64,000 nt of DNA from Streptomyces apocyni (GTDB lineage: Bacteria > Actinomycetota > Actinomycetes > Streptomycetales > Streptomycetaceae). Shown piece by piece: positions 49,063 through 57,698 of the stretch (positions are counted from its first letter, which is position 1; each line of letters opens with the position of its first letter). The position numbers and the translations under genes were made by a program. The notes beneath the pieces were generated by a model. That model saw only the letters and a program-made list of their open reading frames with translations, did not search any database and was not told the origin of the DNA. Location of the stretch: NCBI RefSeq assembly GCF_009739465.1, contig NZ_WHOM01000078.1:228133-292132 (forward strand), read 5' to 3'.

Positions 49063-50730
49063 ATGGACCAGCAGCGCGCCCAGGGCCCATCCGACCCAGA
49101 GGCGACTGGCGGCGGGATGTCCGACGCGCCCGAGCTCTGGGGCAACGGCGGGCTGGTCGGCGACGGCCGCTACCGGCTGACCCACCGGCTCGGCCGGGGC
49201 GGTATGGCCGAGGTCTTCGCCGCCGAGGACGTCCGGCTCGGTCGTACGGTCGCGGTGAAGCTGCTGCGTACCGACCTCGCCGAGGACCCGATCTCCAAGG
49301 CCAGGTTCACCCGGGAGGCCCAGTCGGTCGCGGGTCTGAACCACCACGCGGTGGTCGCGGTCTACGACTCCGGCGAGGACGTCATCGGGGCCAACACCAT
49401 CCCGTACATCGTGATGGAGCTGGTCGAGGGCCACACGATCCGCGATCTGCTGATCAACGCGGAGGCCCCGGGCCCCGAGCAGGCGCTGATCATCGTCTCC
49501 GGTGTCCTGGAGGCGCTCGCCTACTCGCACCAGCACGGCATCGTGCACCGCGACATCAAGCCCGCGAACGTGATCATCACGCACGGCGGCGCGGTCAAGG
49601 TGATGGACTTCGGCATCGCCCGCGCGCTGCACGGCGCGTCCAACACCATGACGCAGACCGGCATGGTCATGGGCACCCCGCAGTACCTGTCCCCCGAGCA
49701 GGCGCTCGGCAAGGCCGTCGACCACCGCTCCGACCTGTACGCGACCGGCTGCCTGCTGTACGAGCTGCTCGCGCTGCGTCCGCCGTTCACCGGCGAGACC
49801 CCGCTGTCGGTCGTGTACCAGCACGTCCAGGACATTCCGGTACCTCCGTCCGAAATGTCGGACGCGGCGCCGCCCGAGCTGGACGGTCTGGCCATGCGCG
49901 CGCTGGCCAAGGACCCGGACGACCGGTTCCAGAGCGCCGAGGAGATGCGCGGGCTCGTCCAGTACGGCCTGCAGATGCTCCAGGAGCAGGGCGGCCACAC
50001 GGGCACCTGGAACACCGGCCCGGTGGATATGCACGAGAGCGGCAGCACCCCGACGACGGGTCTCGGCGGCGCCGCGCTGGGGCACCCGGACGGCGGCACC
50101 GCACAGCAGCCGATGCTCCGCACGCCGGGCGACGACGGCGGCTTTGACGGTGGGTACCAGAACGGCGGTGGCCGCCGTGGTGGGCGCGGCAAGATGTGGA
50201 TCGTCGCGGCCCTCGCGGTGGTCGCGATCGGCTCCGGGATCGCCTTGGCGCTGAACAACACTGACGAGGGCGGCGGCGGTAAGAACGTCGACAACTCGCC
50301 GTCGACCAGCGTCTCGCCGAGCGAGGACGCCAAGGACGAGAAGGACAAGGAGTCCAAGGAGCCGAAGGACGACGACCCGACCACGCGGAGCCCGGCCAAT
50401 CCGGGCGGCGTGACGGGCGGCGGTGGCGGCGGCTGGACCCCACCCAAGACGACAGACCCGACCGAGGATCCGACGGACGACCCGACCGAGGACCCGACCG
50501 AGGACCCGACGGACGACCCGACGGACGACCCGACGGGCGGTACGGACACGGGCGGGACGACCGAAGGCGGAGACACCACCGGCGGGACGACCGAAGGCGG
50601 TGACACCACCGGCGGCGACGACGCTGCTGGCGGGACGACCACAGGTGACACCACCGGCGGCGGCGACGACGCTGCTGGCGGGACGACCACAGGCGAGACC
50701 ACCGGCGGCGACGGCGGCGGCGGCGTCTGA
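49063..50730 (+). CDS. Membrane Ser/Thr protein kinase with Thr/Asp/Gly-rich extracellular tail
   Basis: A 555-residue protein. Kinase domain about 32-300: LGRGGMAEVFAAEDVRLG, VAVKLLRTDL, VHRDIKPANVII, DFGIARALHG, GTPQYLSPEQA. A juxtamembrane Gly/Pro segment leads to one helix (WIVAALAVVAIGSGIALAL, near 385). The outer part lacks PASTA domains and is instead low-complexity: DPTEDPTDDPTED repeats, then GGTTEGGDTTGG repeats. Such tails may span or bind the wall. Divergent from the other kinase, 380 bp apart. Confidence 0.93.
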   Translation: MDQQRAQGPSDPEATGGGMSDAPELWGNGGLVGDGRYRLTHRLGRGGMAEVFAAEDVRLGRTVAVKLLRTDLAEDPISKARFTREAQSVAGLNHHAVVAVYDSGEDVIGANTIPYIVMELVEGHTIRDLLINAEAPGPEQALIIVSGVLEALAYSHQHGIVHRDIKPANVIITHGGAVKVMDFGIARALHGASNTMTQTGMVMGTPQYLSPEQALGKAVDHRSDLYATGCLLYELLALRPPFTGETPLSVVYQHVQDIPVPPSEMSDAAPPELDGLAMRALAKDPDDRFQSAEEMRGLVQYGLQMLQEQGGHTGTWNTGPVDMHESGSTPTTGLGGAALGHPDGGTAQQPMLRTPGDDGGFDGGYQNGGGRRGGRGKMWIVAALAVVAIGSGIALALNNTDEGGGGKNVDNSPSTSVSPSEDAKDEKDKESKEPKDDDPTTRSPANPGGVTGGGGGGWTPPKTTDPTEDPTDDPTEDPTEDPTDDPTDDPTGGTDTGGTTEGGDTTGGTTEGGDTTGGDDAAGGTTTGDTTGGGDDAAGGTTTGETTGGDGGGGV

Positions 50731-50776
50731 GGAGAGGGCTGGGCCGCCGCCCGCCTAACGCAGGCGCTGGCGCGGC

Positions 50777-51325
50777 CTACCGCACGCGCTGGCGCGGCTC
50801 CGGCCGCCGGGTAGTACGCCGGGCCAGGCCGCCCTCCAGCTCGTGCACCGTGCTGAGCTGCGGCTCGATGCGCAGATAGACCGGGTCGAAGGCCTCGCCG
50901 TCCGCGAAGCGCGGCGCGGGTCCGAAGAGCTCCAGCTCCTCGGTGGTCGGCTCGAAGGCCTCACAGACCCCGACGCACTGCACCGACCAGAGTCCGGCCT
51001 CCCCACCAGACGCCAGGTGCGCCAGATTGTCCGCGCCATAGGCGACGACGCCGCCCAGGCAGGCCCGGTGGTAGCCGAAGCCCCGGTGCATACGGAGCAG
51101 GACCTGACCCTCCCGCACGATGTGCCGGGCGACGGCCAGGAACGGGAGCGCCCGCATGCTCGTCGCCACCCGGCCGTAGTCGGTACGGCCGAGCAGCTCG
51201 ATCGCGCGGGCGTCATCAGCCGTACGAGCGTCGTCAACCGCACGAGGGGCGTCAACCGCACGGGCGTCGCCAGCCATGCGAGGGTCGTTTGCGGGCGGCA
51301 CGTCGGGCGACACGTCAGTGGGCAT
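50777..51325 (-). CDS. PNPOx-like (pyridoxamine 5'-phosphate oxidase-family) flavin-binding protein
   Basis: A 182-residue protein from ATG 51325. An Ala/Asp/Arg-rich N-terminus (DARAVDAPRAVDDARTADDAR) precedes a split-barrel domain: RTDYGRVATSMRALPFLAVARH, GQVLLRMHRGFGYHRACLGG, VVAYGADNL and LWSVQCVGVCEAF. Such proteins bind FMN, F420 or haem; the exact cofactor is unknown. The terminal RRPEPRQRVR is basic. A DevR/DosR-like box 66 bp upstream and a DevR-like response regulator directly upstream suggest control by redox or hypoxia signalling. Confidence 0.82.
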   Translation of the reverse strand: MPTDVSPDVPPANDPRMAGDARAVDAPRAVDDARTADDARAIELLGRTDYGRVATSMRALPFLAVARHIVREGQVLLRMHRGFGYHRACLGGVVAYGADNLAHLASGGEAGLWSVQCVGVCEAFEPTTEELELFGPAPRFADGEAFDPVYLRIEPQLSTVHELEGGLARRTTRRPEPRQRVR

Positions 51326-51383
51326 AGGTCCCACGGTCGGCCATCAGTACGGCCGCTAGGAAGGGCCGCTCGCCCTCAGAACC

Positions 51384-51399
51384 CGGGACGTAAGTCCCG
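51384..51399 (-). promoter_or_regulatory. DevR/DosR-like operator
   Basis: CGGGACGTAAGTCCCG is a 6-4-6 palindrome. The mycobacterial DosR box core is GGGACTWWAGTCCC; this differs at one position (G for T). It is centred about 66 bp upstream of the PNPOx-like gene and 32 bp after the DevR-like gene's stop codon. Confidence 0.62.
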
Positions 51400-51401
51400 C
51401 A

Positions 51402-51429
51402 TAAATAAGCTCAGCTAAATAAGCTCAGC
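51402..51429. repeat. Two perfect 14-bp AT-rich tandem repeats
   Basis: TAAATAAGCTCAGC occurs at 51402-51415 and 51416-51429, abutting the DevR-like box. Its AT content stands out; on the minus strand it may include promoter elements for the PNPOx-like gene. Confidence 0.7.
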
Positions 51430-51430
51430 G

Positions 51431-52108
51431 TCAGTGCTTCTCCGCCTGCAGCCGAGCCACATACGCCGCCGCCTGCGACCGCCGCTCCATCCCCAGCTTG
51501 GAGAGCAGGCTGGAGACGTAGTTCTTGATCGTCTTCTCGGCGAGGTGCAGCCGCTCGCCGATCGCGCGGTTCGTCAGCCCCTCGCCGATCAGGTCCAGGA
51601 TTCTGCGCTCCTGCTCGGTGAGTTTGGCCAGCCGGTCGTCCCCCTTGGGGCGATTGCCGTCCCGCAGCCGCTCCAGGACCCGCGCGGTGGCTACCGGGTC
51701 GAGCAGCGACTTACCGGCCGCCACATCCCGTACCGCCGACAGCAGCTCGTTCCCCCGGATGTCCTTGAGTACATATCCGGAGGCACCGGCCATGATCGCG
51801 TCAAAGAGGGCCTCGTCGTCAGCGAAGGAGGTGAGCATCAGGCAATTGATCTCCTCGTTCCGCGAGCGGATCTCACGGCACACCTCGACCCCGCTGCCGT
51901 CCGGCAGCCGTACGTCGAGCACCGCCACATCGGGGCGGGTGGCCGGGATTCTGGCCAGGGCGTCCGCGGCCGTACCGGCCTCGCCGACGATCTCGATATC
52001 GGGCTCGCCGGAGAGCAGCTCGTAGACGCCTCGGCGGACGACTTCATGGTCATCCACCAGGAATACGGTGATATTTCCCTCTTCACGCACCATGTCAGTC
52101 TCACACAT
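51431..52108 (-). CDS. DevR/DosR-like response regulator (NarL/LuxR family)
   Basis: A 225-residue protein. The receiver domain (about 13-130) contains VFLVDDHEVVRRG, the phosphoacceptor Asp in VAVLDVRLPDGSG, Thr/Ser in CLMLTSFADDEA and Lys in GYVLKDIRG. The LuxR-type HTH is LTEQERRILDLIGEGLTNRA and LAEKTIKNYVSSLLSKLGME. The recognition region EKTIKNYVSSLLSKLGMERR closely matches that of mycobacterial DosR ([20 protein letters not shown], from memory), so it probably reads the same box, one of which lies just downstream. No sensor kinase gene is adjacent. ATG 52093 is an alternative start. Confidence 0.92.
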   Translation of the reverse strand: MCETDMVREEGNITVFLVDDHEVVRRGVYELLSGEPDIEIVGEAGTAADALARIPATRPDVAVLDVRLPDGSGVEVCREIRSRNEEINCLMLTSFADDEALFDAIMAGASGYVLKDIRGNELLSAVRDVAAGKSLLDPVATARVLERLRDGNRPKGDDRLAKLTEQERRILDLIGEGLTNRAIGERLHLAEKTIKNYVSSLLSKLGMERRSQAAAYVARLQAEKH

Positions 52109-52415
52109 TGGCTCTTCCCGTGCCGTAGGTCACCGGGATAACGTGCCGGTGTTCCGGCCCCCTGCAAGGCTGTGACCAGTACCTGTTCACGACTTTCTCG
52201 ATTTACTTGGAAATCCAAGCAAAATCGCAGGTCAAATGGGGTTTCGCAGATATGTGATGCACTGGGTAACGTGCTTTTTGCAGGGCGCTCGCCGGGACAC
52301 CTGTCACGCCTGTTCCCGTTCGACGCGCACCCACCCCCGTGCGCGGGCACGGATTCAGGCGAGCCGCACTGGTCTTCCGGTCGATCCCGGGGGCCGGACC
52401 GACGGAGGAGCAATC
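52109..52415. promoter_or_regulatory. Divergent region between the response regulator and bkdA
   Basis: These 307 bp carry no gene of their own; open frames through them are 5' extensions of bkdA without a ribosome site. The AT-rich dyad at 52206-52219 is listed separately. Confidence 0.55.
52206..52219. promoter_or_regulatory. AT-rich dyad upstream of bkdA
   Basis: CTTGGA (52206-52211) and TCCAAG (52214-52219) flank AA; flanks GATTT and AAAATC extend the symmetry. Lrp/AsnC-type BkdR regulators control bkd operons in related bacteria and bind such AT-rich dyads; assignment is inferential. Confidence 0.5.
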
Positions 52416-53594
52416 GTGACCGTGGAGAGCACCGCCCCGCGTAAACCGCGCCGCACCAGTGGCAGCAGCGGTACCAAGCGCGCGACCGCCAAGAAGACGG
52501 CGGCGAAGACGGCGGAAACCAGCGCACAGCCCGAGCTCGTACAGCTGCTGACCCCCGAGGGGCAGCGCGTCGAGCACCCTGACTACTCCATTGACCTGAC
52601 CCCGGACGAGCTGCGTGGCCTGTACCGGGACATGGTCCTGACCCGCCGCTTCGACGCCGAGGCGACCTCGCTGCAGCGTCAGGGCGAGCTGGGCCTGTGG
52701 GCCTCGCTGCTCGGCCAGGAGGCCGCCCAGATCGGCTCCGGGCGGGCCACCCGCGAGGACGACTACGTCTTCCCGACCTACCGTGAGCACGGCGTCGCCT
52801 GGTGTCGCGGGGTCGACCCGGCCAACCTGCTGGGCATGTTCCGCGGCGTGAACCACGGCGGCTGGGACCCCAACAGCAACAACTTCCACCTCTACACGAT
52901 CGTGATCGGCTCGCAGACGCTGCACGCGACCGGCTACGCGATGGGGGTCGCCAAGGACGGCGCGGACTCCGCGGTCATCGCCTATTTCGGTGATGGTGCG
53001 TCCAGTCAGGGTGACGTCGCCGAGGCGTTCACGTTCTCCGCGGTCTACAACGCCCCGGTGGTGTTCTTCTGCCAGAACAACCAGTGGGCGATCTCCGAGC
53101 CCACCGAGCGCCAGACCCGAGTGCCGCTCTACCAGCGTGCGCAAGGGTTCGGTTTCCCGGGCGTACGGGTGGACGGCAATGACGTACTGGCCTGTCTGGC
53201 CGTGACCAAGGACGCCCTGGAGCGCGCCCGGCGCGGCGAGGGCCCGACGCTGGTCGAGGCGTTCACGTACCGGATGGGCGCGCACACGACGTCCGACGAC
53301 CCGACGAAGTACCGCGCGGACGAGGAGCGGGAGGCCTGGGAGGCCAAGGACCCGATTCTTCGGCTGCGTACATATCTGGAGGCGGAGGGGGCCGCTGACG
53401 AGGCCTTCTTCACGGACCTGGACGCCGAGAGCGAGGCGCTGGGCAAGCGGGTGCGGGAGGCGGTGCGGTCGATGCCGGACCCGGACCTGATGGCGATCTT
53501 CGAGAATGTCTACGCCGATGGAAGCGCGCTGGTCGACGAGGAGCGCGCACAGTTCGCCGCTTACCAGGCGTCCTTCGCCGAGGAGGCCAAGTAA
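52416..53594 (+). CDS. bkdA: Branched-chain 2-oxoacid dehydrogenase E1 alpha subunit
   Basis: A 392-residue thiamine-diphosphate-dependent subunit. A basic Ala/Lys-rich N-terminus of about 30 residues is followed by the E1-alpha fold: YRDMVLTRRFDAEATSLQRQ, GQEAAQIGSG, the TPP/Mg motif GDGASSQGDVAEAFTFSAVY...NN, and the phosphorylation-loop region YRMGAHTTSDDPTKYR. With E1 beta and E2 it decarboxylates branched 2-oxoacids (or pyruvate; the class is bkd/pdh-like) to acyl-CoAs, which prime branched-chain fatty acid and polyketide synthesis. GTG 52416 follows GGAGGAG by 5 nt. The first gene of a three-gene operon. Confidence 0.93.
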   Translation: MTVESTAPRKPRRTSGSSGTKRATAKKTAAKTAETSAQPELVQLLTPEGQRVEHPDYSIDLTPDELRGLYRDMVLTRRFDAEATSLQRQGELGLWASLLGQEAAQIGSGRATREDDYVFPTYREHGVAWCRGVDPANLLGMFRGVNHGGWDPNSNNFHLYTIVIGSQTLHATGYAMGVAKDGADSAVIAYFGDGASSQGDVAEAFTFSAVYNAPVVFFCQNNQWAISEPTERQTRVPLYQRAQGFGFPGVRVDGNDVLACLAVTKDALERARRGEGPTLVEAFTYRMGAHTTSDDPTKYRADEEREAWEAKDPILRLRTYLEAEGAADEAFFTDLDAESEALGKRVREAVRSMPDPDLMAIFENVYADGSALVDEERAQFAAYQASFAEEAK

Positions 53595-53596
53595 CC

Positions 53597-54589
53597 ATGG
53601 CTGCTGAGAAGACTGTTGAGAAGATGGCGCTCGCGAAGGCGCTGAACGAATCCCTCCGCAAGGCCCTGGAAACCGACCCCAAGACCCTGATCATGGGCGA
53701 GGACGTCGGCAAGCTGGGCGGCGTCTTCCGCGTCACGGACGGGCTGCAGAAGGACTTCGGCGAGGGCCGGGTCATCGACACCCCGCTGGCCGAGTCGGGC
53801 ATCGTCGGTACGGCGATCGGCCTGGCCCTGCGCGGGTACCGCCCCATCGTGGAGATCCAGTTCGACGGTTTCGTCTTCCCTGCGTACGACCAGATCGTCA
53901 CGCAGCTCGCGAAGATGCACGCCCGTTCGCTCGGCAAGGTCAAGATGCCGATCGTCATCCGGATTCCGTACGGCGGCGGCATCGGCGCGGTGGAGCACCA
54001 CTCGGAGTCGCCGGAGGCGCTGTTCGCGCATGTGGCGGGCCTCAAGTGTGTGTCCCCGTCGAACCCGTCGGACGCGTACTGGATGATGCAGCAGGCGATC
54101 CAGAGCGACGACCCGGTGATCTTCTTCGAGCCGAAGCGGCGCTACTGGGACAAGGGCGAGGTCGACACGGACGCCATCCCGCTCCCGCTGCACCAGGCCC
54201 GCACGGTCCGCGAGGGCTCCGACATCACGTTGGTGGCGTACGGGCCGATGGTGAAGGTGTGCGTGGAGGCGGCCGCGGCCGCCGCCGAGGAGGGCAAGTC
54301 GGTCGAGGTCGTCGACATCCGCTCGATGTCGCCGATCGACTTCGACGCCATCCAGGCCTCGGTCGAGAAGACCGGCCGCCTGGTCGTCGTGCACGAGGCG
54401 CCCGTCTTCTACGGCAGCGGTGCCGAGATCGCCGCTCGCATCACGGAGCGGTGCTTCTACCACCTGGAGGCGCCCGTGCTGCGGGTCGGCGGGTTCCACG
54501 CGCCGTATCCGCCCGCGCGCCTGGAGGAGGAGTACCTGCCGGGACTTGACCGGGTGCTCGACGCCGTCGACCGCGCGCTGGCGTACTGA
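53597..54589 (+). CDS. bkdB: Branched-chain 2-oxoacid dehydrogenase E1 beta subunit
   Basis: A 330-residue transketolase-type subunit completing the E1 heterotetramer. GEDVGKLGGVFRVTDGLQ, the catalytic-core DTPLAESGIVGTAIGLALRG and EIQFDGFVFPAYDQI are conserved, and the C-terminal domain starts near SDITLVAYGPMVK with EAPVFYGSGAEIAARI. Begins 2 nt after the E1-alpha stop, so translationally coupled. Length matches the family. Confidence 0.95.
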   Translation: MAAEKTVEKMALAKALNESLRKALETDPKTLIMGEDVGKLGGVFRVTDGLQKDFGEGRVIDTPLAESGIVGTAIGLALRGYRPIVEIQFDGFVFPAYDQIVTQLAKMHARSLGKVKMPIVIRIPYGGGIGAVEHHSESPEALFAHVAGLKCVSPSNPSDAYWMMQQAIQSDDPVIFFEPKRRYWDKGEVDTDAIPLPLHQARTVREGSDITLVAYGPMVKVCVEAAAAAAEEGKSVEVVDIRSMSPIDFDAIQASVEKTGRLVVVHEAPVFYGSGAEIAARITERCFYHLEAPVLRVGGFHAPYPPARLEEEYLPGLDRVLDAVDRALAY

Positions 54590-54603
54590 GGAGCAGGAAC
54601 GAC

Positions 54604-56076
54604 ATGACTGACACTTCTGCGCGTTTCCGTGAGTTCAAGATGCCCGACGTGGGCGAGGGTCTGACGGAAGCCGAGATCCTCAAGTGGTACGTCCAGCCGG
54701 GCGACACGGTGACCGACGGCCAGGTGGTGTGCGAGGTCGAGACGGCCAAGGCGGCGGTGGAGCTGCCGATTCCGTTCGACGGCGTCGTGCACGAGCTGCG
54801 CTTTCCCGAGGGGACGACGGTCGACGTCGGCCAGGTGATTATTTCGGTGGATGTGGCGCCGGGGTCGGGCGAGGCTGAGGCTGCTCCGGCCGCGCCTGCC
54901 CCGGCTCCGGCTCCGGAGGCCGAACCGGAGGCTGAGGCCGAGGCCGAGCCGGAGGGCCGCCAGCCGGTTCTGGTCGGCTACGGCGTGTCGGCGAGCTCGA
55001 CCAAGCGCCGGGCGCGCAAGCCGGAGGGAGCGCAGGCGGCCACCGCCGCGGTCCAGGCCGAGCTGAACGGCAGCGCTCCGGTTGCTCCCGCTCCGTCGGG
55101 CCCCGCGGCCGGGTCGGCGGCGGCACAGGGCGTACGTCCCCTGGCCAAGCCCCCCGTACGCAAGCTGGCGAAGGACCTCGGCGTCGACCTGGCACTGGTC
55201 GTCCCGACGGGCCGCGAGGGCGTCATCACGCGCGAGGATGTCCACGCGGCAGCGGAGGCGGCCGCACCGGCACCGGCTCAGGCCCCGGCCGCCCCGGTGG
55301 AGCCCGCCCCGGCGGCGCCCGTGCAGCCCGCTGCCGAGCCCGCCCCGGCGGCCGCGAGCGTCGTCGACACCGGGACCCGCGAGACCCGCATCCCCATCAA
55401 GGGCGTACGGAAGGCCACGGCCGCGGCGATGGTCGGCTCGGCCTTCACCGCGCCGCACGTCACGGAGTTCGTGACGGTCGACGTCACCCGCACGATGAAG
55501 CTGGTCGAAGAGCTCAAGCAGGACAAGGAGATGGCAGGAGTACGGGTCAACCCGCTCCTCCTGATCGCCAAGGCCCTGCTGGTAGCGATCAAGCGGAACC
55601 CGGAGGTCAACGCCGCCTGGGACGAGACGAACCAAGAGATCGTCCAGAAGCACTACGTGAACCTGGGCATCGCCGCGGCCACCCCCCGAGGCCTGATCGT
55701 CCCGAATATCAAGGACGCCCAAGCCAAGACCCTGCCCCAACTGGCAGCGTCACTCGGCGAACTGGTGAGCACCGCCCGCGAGGGCAAAACGACCCCCGCC
55801 GCGATGCAGCACGGCACGGTCACGATCACCAACGTCGGAGTCTTCGGCGTAGACACCGGCACGCCGATCCTCAACCCCGGTGAGTCGGCGATCCTGGCGG
55901 TCGGCGCGATCAAGCTCCAGCCGTGGGTCCACAAGGGCAAGGTGAAGCCCCGCCAGGTGACGACCCTGGCCCTGTCGTTCGACCACCGCCTGGTGGACGG
56001 CGAGCTGGGCTCGAAGGTCCTCGCAGACGTAGCGGCGATCCTGGAACAGCCAAAACGCCTGATGACCTGGGCGTAA
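54604..56076 (+). CDS. bkdC: Branched-chain 2-oxoacid dehydrogenase E2, dihydrolipoamide acyltransferase
   Basis: A 490-residue E2 with a single lipoyl domain (residues 1-85; lipoylated Lys in VETAKAAVELP), an Ala/Pro/Glu hinge, a subunit-binding domain (PVRKLAKDLGVDLALVVPTG), a second Ala/Pro hinge and the C-terminal acyltransferase core with the catalytic motif FDHRLVDGELG. It transfers the acyl group to CoA and forms the complex core. No E3 (dihydrolipoamide dehydrogenase) gene is present here, so it must be shared from elsewhere. ATG lies 14 nt after the E1-beta stop. Confidence 0.95.
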   Translation: MTDTSARFREFKMPDVGEGLTEAEILKWYVQPGDTVTDGQVVCEVETAKAAVELPIPFDGVVHELRFPEGTTVDVGQVIISVDVAPGSGEAEAAPAAPAPAPAPEAEPEAEAEAEPEGRQPVLVGYGVSASSTKRRARKPEGAQAATAAVQAELNGSAPVAPAPSGPAAGSAAAQGVRPLAKPPVRKLAKDLGVDLALVVPTGREGVITREDVHAAAEAAAPAPAQAPAAPVEPAPAAPVQPAAEPAPAAASVVDTGTRETRIPIKGVRKATAAAMVGSAFTAPHVTEFVTVDVTRTMKLVEELKQDKEMAGVRVNPLLLIAKALLVAIKRNPEVNAAWDETNQEIVQKHYVNLGIAAATPRGLIVPNIKDAQAKTLPQLAASLGELVSTAREGKTTPAAMQHGTVTITNVGVFGVDTGTPILNPGESAILAVGAIKLQPWVHKGKVKPRQVTTLALSFDHRLVDGELGSKVLADVAAILEQPKRLMTWA

Positions 56077-56087
56077 CGCTCTACACC

Positions 56088-56135
56088 TCAAGAGCCCCGC
56101 TGTCCGTGCTCAGGCACGCACGGCGGGGCTCTTGA
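56088..56135. terminator. Bidirectional terminator between bkdC and the locus C ATPase
   Basis: TCAAGAGCCCCGC (56088-56100) pairs with GCGGGGCTCTTGA (56123-56135); an inner stem CGTGC/GCACG closes on TCAG. It overlaps the last codons of the minus-strand ATPase gene. Confidence 0.88.
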
Positions 56136-56583
56136 GCTCCAACTCCGCGAACACGGTCTTCCCGACGACTCTCGACACGCACCCCCACCGGCTGGCCACC
56201 TGCGCCACAATCCACAGCCCCCGCCCGTACGTGTCCTCACCACCATCAGCCGTACGAGCCTCCGGCTCCCGCTCCCCACGCGGATCACTCACCTCAATCC
56301 GCAACGCGGAGCCGACGACCACCACCCGCACCCGGAACAACCGGCCCCGCAGACTCCCATGCAGCAGCGCGTTGGTAGCCAACTCACTGGCCAACAACGC
56401 CGCGTCCCCCGCGACTTCCGGATACCCCCACTCACCAACGAGCCGCGCGACGCGCCGCCGCACGAGGGGCACGCTGCGCGTGGTCGGCGTGTAGTCGAGA
56501 CAGTCCTCCCGAACCACCGGACCAGGGTCGAGGCCGGGGTCAGGGCCAGGGCTGGAGTCGGGACCTTCTTGAGCAGCGGTCAT
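56110..56583 (-). CDS. Anti-sigma-type ATP-binding protein (HATPase_c_2), locus C
   Basis: A 157-residue protein from ATG 56583, with an excellent ribosome site AGGAGGT. N-box: DAALLASELATNALLHG; G1: EVSDPRGEREPE; G2-like: DTYGRGLWIVAQVASRWGC. It has the same class and position relative to an XRE/DUF397 pair as in loci A and B, but it is clearly more divergent and has no Rpn gene following. A Pro/Asp/Gly-rich N-terminal segment (SSPGPDPGLDPGP) precedes the domain. Confidence 0.9.
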   Translation of the reverse strand: MTAAQEGPDSSPGPDPGLDPGPVVREDCLDYTPTTRSVPLVRRRVARLVGEWGYPEVAGDAALLASELATNALLHGSLRGRLFRVRVVVVGSALRIEVSDPRGEREPEARTADGGEDTYGRGLWIVAQVASRWGCVSRVVGKTVFAELELKSPAVRA

Positions 56584-56774
56584 CGAACACGCACCTCCTT
56601 GTGCGGTCAGCTCGCTCGTACGACGCCGGGTCACCGGTGGCGCTGTCGCGTGCGCAGGGCAGCGCGGTGCACTTCCGCCAACTGACGCCGCTGTGCGAGC
56701 GGTTGAGCACCGACAGTAAGGAGAGAATTGCCTAGGGCGCAAGAGACTCGGAGACACTTGTCCCCAATGAGTGA

Positions 56775-57695
56775 ATGCTGTCGACGCAGCTGCGGCTGAG
56801 GGACGACACTTGGGCCGTGAACAGATCAGCTCAGCTCGGCAATCGAGCGTCAACTGTCCTGGGACGCAGGCTCGGCAGCGAACTACTACGCCTCCGTGAC
56901 GCAGCTGGAAAGACACAGCAGCAGGCCGCGACGGTGATCAGCGCGACCAACTCAAAGATCGTGAAGATGGAGCGCGGCTGGGTGCCGATGCGCGACCCGG
57001 ATGTCCGGGTCTTGTGCGAGTTCTACGGCTTGGAGGACTCCAAAGCCGTCGGTCGACTGCTGGAGTTGGCCCGGCTGGACCGGGAGCGCCGAAAGGCCAA
57101 GGGGTGGTGGCAGCACTCACCGCAGGCAGGGGCCCTAGCCGAGTACATCGCCATGGAAGATATGGCGAGCCAGGTTCGCACTTGGCAGATGTCACTGATC
57201 CCCGGCCTCTTCCAGACCGCCGAGTACGCCCGATCCCTCGCGGTCAGCGACGCAGTCTGGGAAGACCCGGACGAGATCGAGCGCATCGTCGAAGTCAGGA
57301 TGAAGCGGCAAGCTCGCCTTCACGGGGACAGGCCCCTCCAAGTGTACGCCGTGGTGTGGGAAGCAGCGCTTCGCCAGTTGATCGGCGGTCAGGAAGTCAT
57401 GCGCGCCCAGCTCGACCGTGTGCTTGAAGTCGCCCAGTTGCCGAACGTACGGCTTCAGGTTCTCCCGTTCCGCGCTGGTGGCCACCCTTGTGTAGCGGGC
57501 CCGTTCAACATCATTTCCTTCGCTGAGGCCGAGGCAGTAGACGTGGTCCACGTCGATACCATTGCCTCTACTGTATGGGTGGAGAACGAGGCTGAAAGCG
57601 ACGTCTACAGCACGTACTTCGACCGCACGGCCAGGCTTAGCCTGGCCCAGCACGACTCTGCCGTGCTCATTGACAGCCTTCGCAAGGGGATGTGA
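56775..57695 (+). CDS. XRE-family regulator with DUF5753 (locus C)
   Basis: About 306 residues from ATG 56775; GTG 56817 (giving 292 residues) is an alternative closer to its relatives. HTH: GRRLGSELLRLRDAAGKTQQ, ATNSKIVKMERGWVP; DUF5753: RRKAKGWWQHSPQAGALAEY, LIPGLFQTAEYARS, YAVVWEAALRQLIGG, VRLQVLPFRAGGHPC. Followed after 3 nt by DUF397. It belongs to the same family as loci A and B but is more distant from both than they are from each other. Confidence 0.9.
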   Translation: MLSTQLRLRDDTWAVNRSAQLGNRASTVLGRRLGSELLRLRDAAGKTQQQAATVISATNSKIVKMERGWVPMRDPDVRVLCEFYGLEDSKAVGRLLELARLDRERRKAKGWWQHSPQAGALAEYIAMEDMASQVRTWQMSLIPGLFQTAEYARSLAVSDAVWEDPDEIERIVEVRMKRQARLHGDRPLQVYAVVWEAALRQLIGGQEVMRAQLDRVLEVAQLPNVRLQVLPFRAGGHPCVAGPFNIISFAEAEAVDVVHVDTIASTVWVENEAESDVYSTYFDRTARLSLAQHDSAVLIDSLRKGM

Positions 57696-57698
57696 CAC

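Noticed and set aside
52236..52415. 60-codon extension of bkdA
   Set aside because: No ribosome site; it covers the AT-rich operator region, whereas GTG 52416 has GGAGGAG at ideal spacing.
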